From: Syntrophobacterales bacterium
Lineage (GTDB): Bacteria; Desulfobacterota; Desulfobaccia; Desulfobaccales; 0-14-0-80-60-11
Direction of reading: 5' to 3'
DNA: 31,462 nucleotides
NCBI GenBank assembly: GCA_023229795.1
Contig: JALNYP010000045.1
Coordinates: 1-31,462, forward strand
In this document: piece after piece, positions 8,319 through 14,471 of the stretch
Layout: each line of letters starts with the position of its first letter
Position numbering within the stretch: the stretch's first letter is position 1
The notes under the pieces: model-generated
Databases searched by the model: none
Told to the model about the DNA's origin: nothing
The model's input: the letters and a program-made list of their open reading frames with translations, nothing else
Position numbers and translations under genes: made by a program

Positions 8319-8984
8319 ATGCGCGTTTTGTTGGTTGAAGACGATCCCATGATCGGAGAGGCTATCCAAGAAGCACTCAAGGATGCGTCATATGCTACTG
8401 ATTGGGTGAAGAACGGGCAAACCGCGCTCAACACGATCGCTTGCCAGAACTACGACATCATTCTGCTCGACCTCGGTTTGCCGGGCAAGGATGGGTTGGA
8501 AGTGCTAAACGTGACCCGTGCCAAAGACAACCCCGTGCCTTTGCTAATCATCACCGCACGGGATGGGCTAGATGATCGAATTCGCGGGTTGGATGGCGGA
8601 GCTGACGACTATGTTCTCAAGCCTTTCGAGATGACAGAGTTGCTTGCGCGCATGCGCGCCGTACTGCGGCGCAAAGGTGGGATTGCGTCTCCCTATTTCA
8701 CCAATGGCTTAGTGTCACTCGATCCAGCAACGCGAGAAGCAACGGTCAATGCTGGCGGACCGATACAGCTTTCCAGCAGGGAATTCGCTCTGTTGCAAGC
8801 CTTGCTTGTTCGTCCCGGTGCAATTCTTTCCCGTAGCGATCTGGAAGATCGAATTTATGGATGGGGCGAGGAAGTAGAAAGCAATGCCGTCGATTTCCTG
8901 ATTCACGCGCTGCGCAAGAAACTAGGAAGTGAGGTTATCAAAAATGTCAGGGGAGTAGGATGGATGGTTTTAAAAAACGGGTGA
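8319..8984 (+). CDS. OmpR/PhoB-family response regulator (QseB/PmrA-like)
   Basis: DNA-binding response regulator of 221 aa. The receiver domain shows the acidic pair at D8-D9, phosphoacceptor D51 in LLDLGLPGKDG, T79 and K101 in VLKPFE. A C-terminal winged helix follows from about residue 125, with SSREFALLQALLVRPG and the terminal NAVDFLIHALRKKLG...VRGVGWMV. The gene overlaps the kinase start by 25 nt, indicating translational coupling. It probably binds the 11-bp-spaced repeats ahead of the PepSY gene. Base composition is lower in GC than the flanking chromosome, and the sequence is reminiscent of beta/gammaproteobacterial QseB-type regulators, which supports horizontal acquisition. Confidence 0.95.
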   Translation: MRVLLVEDDPMIGEAIQEALKDASYATDWVKNGQTALNTIACQNYDIILLDLGLPGKDGLEVLNVTRAKDNPVPLLIITARDGLDDRIRGLDGGADDYVLKPFEMTELLARMRAVLRRKGGIASPYFTNGLVSLDPATREATVNAGGPIQLSSREFALLQALLVRPGAILSRSDLEDRIYGWGEEVESNAVDFLIHALRKKLGSEVIKNVRGVGWMVLKNG

Positions 8985-10318
8985 AAGACTCGCTTCAAAT
9001 CAGACTGTCTTTCTGGCTGTCGTTGGCGATTCTGAGTGTTGCGTTGATTGCCGGAATATTTGCTTTCTTCTCGGCGTTCAACGAGGCGCATGAGTTGCAG
9101 GATGATGTACTGCGCCAGGTCGCTATGTTGTACGACCGGCACGGCCTGACTGTGCCTCAAACAGGCAATTCAGGTACTGGAGTAGACAACGATCCAGAAT
9201 CACGTGTCTTTATACAACTACTCTCTACGATCCCGCCCAGCAATCCAAATACCGATGCTAACCCAACGTTGGCACTGCCGCAAAACCTTCGTGATGGCCT
9301 GCAAACTGTCCATGCCAACAATGAAACCTATCGTGTCTTGGTCAGAACCCTCGGCAGTGGAGAACGCTTAGCTGTGGCTCAAGAGACGGCCGTCCGTGAC
9401 GAAATCGCACGAGATAGCTCGTTGCGTACCTTGATGCCGTTCCTGGTACTGGTTCCGATTCTGCTGCTTGTCGTGGCCTATCTCATCCGCAAAATCTTTA
9501 AGCCGATTGCCGCCCTCTCCATCGAAATCGATCAACGCAGCGAGCAAGAACTTCATCCCATTGCCCCCGAACCATTTCCGGCTGAAATTCGACCATTCGT
9601 GGGCGCAATCAATCGACTGTTAAAGCGTGTAGAACAGTCAATGGCTACGCAGCGGCGCTTTGTCGCCGATGCAGCGCATGAACTACGTTCTCCGCTGACG
9701 GCGCTGTCATTACAAGCCGAACGGCTTGCGGATGCCGAGATGTCTGCCAACGCGCACGAGCGACTAAATACACTGCGTCAAGGTATCGAGCGTGGCAGAA
9801 CATTGCTGGATCAAATGTTGGCACTGGCACGAGCACAAGCCTCGGAGATCACGTCCAACACCTCCGTTTCTGTACAGCAGGTCTATCGGCACGTGCTGGA
9901 GGATTTGATGCCATTGGCAGAGGCGAAGGGCATTGATATTGGTGTTGTGAGTGACTCGGATGCTCACGTCCCCGTCAACGAGGTTGACTTGATAACACTA
10001 GTCAAAAATCTCGTGGACAACGCCGTTCGCTACACCCCGACAGGTGGGCGTGTCGATTTGTCGTTTTTAGCGACCAAGGAGGGGACTACGCTGGTGGTCG
10101 AAGATAACGGCCCTGGCATTCCAGAGGCAGAACGAGAGCGGGTGTTTGATCCGTTCTACCGTGTCTTAGGTAGCGATGAAATTGGTTCGGGCCTCGGCCT
10201 GTCTATTGTCCAGACCATTTCCGCCCGAGTTGGTGCAAAAGTCAGCTTTGGCTATGCCAGCGACCAATCGAGGTCTGGCCTGCGTGTCATGGTGACTTTC
10301 CCTTTGAGGGCAAGCTGA
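8960..10318 (+). CDS. Membrane sensor histidine kinase (QseC/PmrB-like)
   Basis: Sensor kinase of 452 aa, partner of the preceding regulator. Membrane spans lie near residues 14-37 and 157-177 and frame a periplasmic segment of about 120 residues. A HAMP-like linker (KPIAALSIEIDQR) is followed by a HisKA domain with phospho-accepting H240 in FVADAAHELRSPLTAL. The ATPase domain has N354 (NLVDNAVRYTP), D382 in EDNGPGIP and the GSGLGLSIV lid. The periplasmic part is Asn/Pro/Thr-rich and shows no recognisable ligand fold, so the signal is unknown. The cassette arrangement suggests that the periplasmic PepSY protein or the DUF347 protein contributes to sensing or is the output. Confidence 0.95.
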   Translation: MDGFKKRVKDSLQIRLSFWLSLAILSVALIAGIFAFFSAFNEAHELQDDVLRQVAMLYDRHGLTVPQTGNSGTGVDNDPESRVFIQLLSTIPPSNPNTDANPTLALPQNLRDGLQTVHANNETYRVLVRTLGSGERLAVAQETAVRDEIARDSSLRTLMPFLVLVPILLLVVAYLIRKIFKPIAALSIEIDQRSEQELHPIAPEPFPAEIRPFVGAINRLLKRVEQSMATQRRFVADAAHELRSPLTALSLQAERLADAEMSANAHERLNTLRQGIERGRTLLDQMLALARAQASEITSNTSVSVQQVYRHVLEDLMPLAEAKGIDIGVVSDSDAHVPVNEVDLITLVKNLVDNAVRYTPTGGRVDLSFLATKEGTTLVVEDNGPGIPEAERERVFDPFYRVLGSDEIGSGLGLSIVQTISARVGAKVSFGYASDQSRSGLRVMVTFPLRAS

Positions 10319-10399
10319 GGATTGAATAATCGGGAGGTATGTCATTCTGAGCTATACCCTAATGGGATATCTCTTTTGGAGAAATGGGATATTTGAACT

Positions 10400-10642
10400 T
10401 TGCTACTACACAAAAACAAATCGACTCTGGACAAAATATATCTAATTGTCTGGTGGAGCCATCCCCGGAGTATCAACATGGCGGTTCGTTTTGGCCCTTT
10501 GGCCGAGGCTACCCACATACCGGCCAAAAGTCTCATGCGGATGTTGGGCCCGAAGGGAAACCCGCGGGCGGACAACCTGTTTCAGATCATTCAACATCTG
10601 CAAGCACACGAAGGAATCCATTTGGAAGTGGCTCCGTGCTAA
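10400..10642 (+). pseudogene. Decayed HI1420-type addiction-module antidote (C-terminal half)
   Basis: The C-terminal 55 residues, from INMAVRFGPLAEAT through KSLMRMLGPKGNP to QAHEGIHLEV, match the helix-turn-helix half of the small antidote/DNA-binding family that normally reads INATIGFEALAEATG...KSLMRMFGPSGNP. The upstream half, which in this family begins with a DFKETV-like stretch, is absent or scrambled. The open frame begins with low-complexity sequence. An internal ATG (10478) could still express a short helix-turn-helix peptide. No toxin gene lies upstream. Family recognition is from memory of related sequences. Confidence 0.5.
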
Positions 10643-10677
10643 CTGGCCGCTTTTCTTTGGATCAGGATTGATACCCC

Positions 10678-11004
10678 ATGACCATGAAGAACCCACCGCA
10701 TCCGGGGGAGATTATCCGGGAATTGTGCCTCGAGCCCCTGGGTTTGAGCATCACGCAGGCCGCTCAAGGGCTAGGCGTGACCCGCAAGACCCTCTCCATG
10801 CTGGTGAACGGTCACGCGGGCATTTCCCCGGAAATGGCGATCAGGTTATCGCAGGCTTTTGGCCGCAGTCCTGAGAGCTGGCTACAGCTTCAGGTGCATT
10901 ATGACCTTGCCCAAGTCAGAATGTCGGACAAGGAGATCAATATCAAACCGCTTTATGCTCCGGCCGACCCACATTCTGGATTAGAAGATGGACACAATGC
11001 ATAA
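10678..11004 (+). CDS. HigA-family addiction-module antitoxin (first of two, no toxin)
   Basis: Cytoplasmic XRE-type DNA-binding antitoxin of 108 aa. It opens with the HigA signature NPPHPGEIIRELCLEPLGLSI. The helix-turn-helix is TQAAQGLGVTRKTLSMLVNG, and the ISPEMAIRLSQAFGRSPESWLQLQ stretch leads to a Tyr-Asp-Leu-Ala-Gln end, all diagnostic. HigB toxins normally lie immediately upstream; here that position holds only the decayed antidote fragment. It overlaps the next antitoxin by 17 nt. It may persist as a transcriptional repressor or as protection against toxins encoded elsewhere. Confidence 0.85.
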   Translation: MTMKNPPHPGEIIRELCLEPLGLSITQAAQGLGVTRKTLSMLVNGHAGISPEMAIRLSQAFGRSPESWLQLQVHYDLAQVRMSDKEINIKPLYAPADPHSGLEDGHNA

Positions 11005-11281
11005 TCCGGTTCATCCCGGTCTTCTGGTGAAGGAGTGTCTGGACGATCTGGGCTTGACGGTGGCGGAAGCGGCCGCGGCTCTCCATATCGCGCGGCAGCA
11101 GCTTCATAACATCGTTGCCGGGCGTAGCGGGGTTGCGCCGGAAATGGCGATCCGTTTTGAAAAGGCCTTCGGCAGTACGGCGGATGCCTGGCTGCGCATG
11201 CAGGTGAATTATGATCTGGCCCAGGCGCGCCAGCATGCCGCCGACATTATGGTTGAACGGTTGACGCCCAAGGTTGCCTAG
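10988..11281 (+). CDS. HigA-family addiction-module antitoxin (second of two, no toxin)
   Basis: A 97-aa HigA-type protein with HNPVHPGLLVKECLDDLGLTVAEAAAALHI, a helix-turn-helix ending QQLHNIVAGRSG, and VAPEMAIRFEKAFGSTADAWLRMQVNYDLAQAR. It shares the domain layout of the preceding antitoxin but is clearly divergent in residues, so the pair is unlikely to be a recent tandem duplication. The start overlaps the previous gene by 17 nt, implying coupled translation. No HigB-like frame is found on either side in any reading frame supplied. Confidence 0.85.
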   Translation: MDTMHNPVHPGLLVKECLDDLGLTVAEAAAALHIARQQLHNIVAGRSGVAPEMAIRFEKAFGSTADAWLRMQVNYDLAQARQHAADIMVERLTPKVA

Positions 11282-11358
11282 GCGTGAATTTGCCGGTCAT
11301 CTCCTGGTTTTTTCAAGTTGAACTTGGGAACGACAAGAAAATCTTGACTGTAGACATA

Positions 11359-11372
11359 ATTTGTGTACAAAT
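11359..11372. promoter_or_regulatory. Small palindrome at the brnT start, candidate BrnA operator
   Basis: ATTTGT-GT-ACAAAT is a perfect inverted repeat with 6-bp arms. It overlaps the presumed GTG start of the broken brnT frame and lies 10 nt after a TTGACT (11344-11349). BrnA-type antitoxins repress their own operon, so an operator here is expected, but the match is only positional. Confidence 0.3.
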
Positions 11373-11639
11373 ATACTAGGCGCTTTGAATGGGACGAACG
11401 CAAACGACGGTCCAACCTGACAAAGCACGGCCTCGATTTTTTCGATGTCACCACGGTCTTTGAAGCCTTCAACCTATGAGGGCAAGGAAGACAGATTCCT
11501 TGCCATAGGGGTTGTAGAAGAACGGTTGGTGACGGTCGTTTACACCACTCGTAGTGAGGCCGTCAGGATTATTTCTTTTCGGAGGGCGCGCCATGCAGAA
11601 AGACAAAAATATCAAGAGCTATACGGCCGCGGAGCTTAA
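11363..11639 (+). pseudogene. brnT: Frameshifted BrnT-family toxin
   Basis: Two adjacent frames together encode a full-length BrnT (DUF497, RelE-fold ribonuclease). From a GTG, frame one gives MYKYTRRFEWDERKRRSNL then TKHGLDFFDVTTVFEAFN, and stops at TGA 11477-11479. The +1 frame continues YEGKEDRFLAIGVVEERLV then VYTTRSEAVRIISFRRAR and ends at 11639. Together they make 92 codons plus one extra base, the usual BrnT length. One inserted base (or two deleted) around 11470-11476 explains the break. The toxin should be inactive unless the shift is programmed or a sequencing error. It overlaps brnA by 47 nt, as expected of the module. Confidence 0.75.
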
Positions 11640-11916
11640 GGCCAAGCAGGCGGAGAGCCGCACCGATTTGAGCCGCGTGGATGCTTTGACGGATGCAGAA
11701 CTGGAACGGCTCATTGCCGAAGACGAAGACGAGCGCGGCATTCTGCCCGACTGGACTCAGGCGAAACTGGTTTTGCCGGAGGCCAAGAAATCCGTCCATC
11801 TGCGCCTTGATGGCGAAATCATCGCCTTTTTCAAATCACAGGGCAAAGGGCACATTTCTCGAATGCAGGCGGTTCTCAAGGCCTATGTTGACGCGCACCG
11901 GCAGCAGGCCAAATGA
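11593..11916 (+). CDS. brnA: BrnA-family antitoxin
   Basis: DNA-binding antitoxin of 107 aa that neutralises BrnT and represses the operon. The family C-terminus is clear: a DWTQAKLVLPEAKKSVHLRLD segment followed by IIAFFKSQGKGHISRMQAVLKAYVDAHRQ, a ribbon-helix-helix-like fold. The N-terminal part is charged and Asp/Glu-rich (LERLIAEDEDERG). GGAGG lies just before the chosen ATG, which is inside the end of the broken toxin frame. The reading frame is intact, whereas its toxin is disrupted. Confidence 0.85.
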   Translation: MQKDKNIKSYTAAELKAKQAESRTDLSRVDALTDAELERLIAEDEDERGILPDWTQAKLVLPEAKKSVHLRLDGEIIAFFKSQGKGHISRMQAVLKAYVDAHRQQAK

Positions 11917-11949
11917 AAGCTTGCCTGTCTGCAGATAGAGCCAGCCAAA

Positions 11950-12030
11950 GGTGCGCAATGCGCACCCTACGTCGGGCTTGAATCTGTCGATTATGATTGG
12001 GCAGGCCGCGGCCGCCGCCATAAGGCGGCC
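11950..12030. repeat. Two perfect GC-rich hairpins in a convergent gap
   Basis: GGTGCGC-AAT-GCGCACC (11950-11966) and GGCCGCC/GGCGGCC around a 7-nt loop (12010-12016, 12024-12030) lie between brnA and the leftward DUF1343 gene. Neither has a T-tract. They could act as bidirectional transcript ends or be dispersed palindromic repeats. Confidence 0.5.
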
Positions 12031-12084
12031 ACAGGCCGCCCTATACTAGCTTTTTTCCCTGGCCCCTTCCCTCAAAAACCAGCC

Positions 12085-13263
12085 TTACTCCCCGTAAATC
12101 AGAAACTCCCGGCGGACTTCCAGGAAACGGTTCAGGTCGTCCTGCCAGGCGGCTTCCAGTTCCGGGACGGTGAGGCCGTTTTCCAGGCCCCGGCGGATCA
12201 GGTCGTCGCCGGTGAGGAGGTCAATGGGCAGGCGCACGGTCTCGTATTCATAGGGGGGCAGGCGCCAGGCGAATTGTTCGGGGTAGAGCTGATGGATGGC
12301 GGCCAGCAGGGTCAGAGTGGTGTAGTAGGGTTTGAAGGCCTGCCGGTCGGTGACGTGGAGCTGGAAGCCCCGGCAGAGTTCGCCGGCCCATTTATGGAAG
12401 GTGGGCTCAAAGCAGGCGGTCCGCAGGATCACCCCGGGCAGTTCGGATGGTTGGAGAAGGTCCAGGATACGGCCGGGCTCCAGGAAGGGGGCGCCGAACA
12501 GTTCGAAGGGCCGGGTGGTGCCCCGGCCTTCGGAGAGGTTGGTGCCCTCCAGGAGGACCTGGCCGGGATAGACGATCGCGGCCTCCAGGGTGGGCAGATT
12601 GGGGGACGGCAGCACCCAGGGCAGGCCGGTGGCGTCGAAATAGTCGCGCCGCCGCCAATTCCCGGCCGGGATCACCTCGAGGTCGCAGTTGATATCCTGG
12701 GTGACGTTATAGTAGCGGGCCAGTTCCCCCAGGCTGAAGCCGTGGCGCATGGGCAGAGGAAAGGGCCCGACAATGGAGGCCCATTCCGGCCGCAAGAGGT
12801 TCCCTTCCACCGCGGCGCCGCCGATGGGGTTGGGCCGGTCCAGCACCACCACCTTTTTATCCAGTGGCGCCGCGGCCTCCATGACCTTGGCCAGGGTGGC
12901 GGCAAAGGTGTATACCCGGGTGCCCACGTCCATGAGGTCCGCCAGGATGACGTCCACCTCGGCCAGGGCCTCGGCCGGGGGGCTAAGGCGGGGCCCATAG
13001 AGGCTCACCACCGGCAGCTTCAGAACGGGGTCGGCAAAATCGGCCGAGGCGATCATGTTGTCCTGTTTTTCCCCCAGGAAGCCGTGCTGGGGACTGAACA
13101 GTATCCGGAGTTGACCGGGGAAGCGGCGGGCCACCAGGTCCCGGGCGTGGGCCAGGCCGGGGCCGACACTGGCCGGGTGGCTTAACAGCCCCAGCCGGGC
13201 CTTCGCCGCCCAGGCGGGCGGCTCCCGGAGCAAGTTTTCCAACCCTGAGGTCACCCGTGCCAT
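12085..13263 (-). CDS. DUF1343 / NamZ-type exo-beta-N-acetylmuramidase family protein
   Basis: Member of the family whose Bacillus founder NamZ releases N-acetylmuramic acid from peptidoglycan fragment ends. The 392-aa product shows LGLLSHPASVGPG, an ILFSPQHGFLGEKQD motif with the candidate catalytic region, VDVILADLMDVGTRVYTFAAT, KVVVLDRPNPIGG, PMRHGFSLGELARYYN and LEGTNLSEGRGTTRPFELFGAPF. All are conserved blocks of the N- and C-terminal DUF1343 domains. No signal peptide is seen, so it is probably cytoplasmic and acts in recycling. The chosen ATG has GGGAGG 6 nt upstream. A terminator hairpin ends only 22 nt before it, separating it from the GNAT gene. Confidence 0.88.
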   Translation of the reverse strand: MARVTSGLENLLREPPAWAAKARLGLLSHPASVGPGLAHARDLVARRFPGQLRILFSPQHGFLGEKQDNMIASADFADPVLKLPVVSLYGPRLSPPAEALAEVDVILADLMDVGTRVYTFAATLAKVMEAAAPLDKKVVVLDRPNPIGGAAVEGNLLRPEWASIVGPFPLPMRHGFSLGELARYYNVTQDINCDLEVIPAGNWRRRDYFDATGLPWVLPSPNLPTLEAAIVYPGQVLLEGTNLSEGRGTTRPFELFGAPFLEPGRILDLLQPSELPGVILRTACFEPTFHKWAGELCRGFQLHVTDRQAFKPYYTTLTLLAAIHQLYPEQFAWRLPPYEYETVRLPIDLLTGDDLIRRGLENGLTVPELEAAWQDDLNRFLEVRREFLIYGE

Positions 13264-13285
13264 GGCCAGCCTCCCCCCGGAGCAC

Positions 13286-13325
13286 AAAAAAGGGCCGGAA
13301 GAGTGTCACAGATTCTTCCCAGCCC
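13286..13325 (-). terminator. Intrinsic terminator between the GNAT gene and the DUF1343 gene
   Basis: On the minus strand a GGGC-T-GGGAAGA arm pairs with TCTTCCGGCCC (one wobble, one bulged G) around an 11-nt loop, followed by six T. It ends the GNAT transcript or attenuates read-through into the DUF1343 gene. Confidence 0.8.
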
Positions 13326-13345
13326 TCCCTATGAAGCGGTTGCCG

Positions 13346-13915
13346 TTAAAATTCCGCGTCGTCCCGCTTGACCACGGGGCGGATCATCAGGACCACATCG
13401 TGGAACACCCCGTCCTTGCGGATAAAATAGTCGTCCAGGATGGCCTTCTGCTCGAACCCCTTGGCCCTAAAGGCCTTGATGACCTTTTTGTGCTCCGCCA
13501 GAATCTCGGCCTTCACCCACATAAGATTTTCCTGGAGGGCCAGGCTGAGGATCTCTTCCAGCATCAAGGAGCCCAAACCCAGGTTGCGATAGGGGCGGGA
13601 CACGAAGATGCGGATTTCGCCGATATGTTTGGCGGCATGCTTGCCCCGATGCAGGGTGGCATCCGCAGTGAGCCGATTGCTGTCCAGGTCCACCGCCACC
13701 AGGGGCAAGACCTTCCGGTAGTTGAGGTGGTCAACCCAATAGTTGACCAGCTTCAGATCCTTGACGTCCTGCTTCAGGAACCGGGTATCCTCCTCCGGGG
13801 CCTCCTGAAACATCTGGATCAGGGCCTCCCGGTCCTGGTCGTTGAGAAAGCGGAACATCACCCGTTTGCCGTTTTTCAGGGTGACGAACTTGCGATAAGC
13901 GACGTAATTGATCAT
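13346..13915 (-). CDS. GNAT-family N-acetyltransferase
   Basis: Acetyl-CoA-dependent acyltransferase fold of 189 aa. The acetyl-CoA pyrophosphate loop is FVSRPYRNLGLGSLMLEE (motif A, around residues 104-121), preceded by the HIGEIRI beta-strand. Motif B is present as KAFRAKGFEQKAILDDYFIRKDGVFHDVVLM. The N-terminal half, with VTLKNGKRVMFRFLNDQDREAL, is that of GNAT proteins acting on unknown small molecules or proteins. The substrate cannot be deduced. It is followed by a terminator and appears monocistronic. Confidence 0.85.
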   Translation of the reverse strand: MINYVAYRKFVTLKNGKRVMFRFLNDQDREALIQMFQEAPEEDTRFLKQDVKDLKLVNYWVDHLNYRKVLPLVAVDLDSNRLTADATLHRGKHAAKHIGEIRIFVSRPYRNLGLGSLMLEEILSLALQENLMWVKAEILAEHKKVIKAFRAKGFEQKAILDDYFIRKDGVFHDVVLMIRPVVKRDDAEF

Positions 13916-14409
13916 TGCGGACCCTCAAGGTTTGCCGATAAAAGCCTTAGCCAATGATACCCGGTCCTGATGATTTGTCAAGGCGGCGGACGCAGGGACT
14001 ATCAGCCATTATCAGGCTACGACGCCGAAGGTCCGGTCGATGCTCTCCCGGAGTCCGGGATCGGCCATCGGGGGGTGCGGCCGGACGGGCTCGGCCGAAG
14101 AGGAGGGGACTTAAGGGTTTTTTATAGGTTTTTTCTGCTAATTAAGTGAGTTAGCGAATTTTGTCTGAGATTATTTTGCCTCCCTATGAAAATCGTTGAA
14201 AAACCCAGAACGCGGGAGATTTTTAAAATGGTGAGGGCGGGATCAGGGGGCTCGCCAGTCTGCTGATTTTGCCTCTTTTAGTAGTTAACTAATTAATAAT
14301 ATTATCATTTCAACTAACTAAGCCAGACCCGCGTCAGTATTGCTTTTTGTAACAAATCGCTAACCTGGCCCTAACCGAACATCCTAAGGTTGATTTCGGT
14401 CTAGCCCCT
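13916..14409. other. Non-coding region upstream of the dnaA-like gene, with an AT-rich core
   Basis: No gene is seen. The first part is GC-rich; from 14110 the sequence turns AT-rich. It carries GCTAA/TTAGC arms (14137-14155), the palindrome TAGTTAACTA (14282-14291) and an AT-only core (about 14283-14312). A GTTAGCGA-type sequence at 14150 recurs inverted near 14353-14360. These could be regulatory or unwinding elements. No consensus DnaA box TTATNCACA was found, so it is not called an origin. Confidence 0.4.
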
Positions 14410-14438
14410 TTGACCCGATTCCCGGCAGCGGTTAATAT
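14410..14438 (+). promoter_or_regulatory. Promoter of the dnaA-like gene
   Basis: TTGACC and TAATAT are separated by exactly 17 nt. Transcription would begin near 14445, about 27 nt before the ATG, and AAGGGGGAG precedes that ATG. Confidence 0.6.
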
Positions 14439-14471
14439 CCTCTCCACAAGAGCGCACATACAAGGGGGAGT

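Noticed and set aside
10384..10671. Overlapping 95-aa plus-strand frame in the antidote remnant
   Set aside because: It is an out-of-frame reading of the decayed antidote; the helix-turn-helix signal is in the other frame.
14280..14470. Replication origin upstream of the dnaA-like gene
   Set aside because: AT-rich core present but no recognisable DnaA-box cluster; kept as a finding, not called as an origin.
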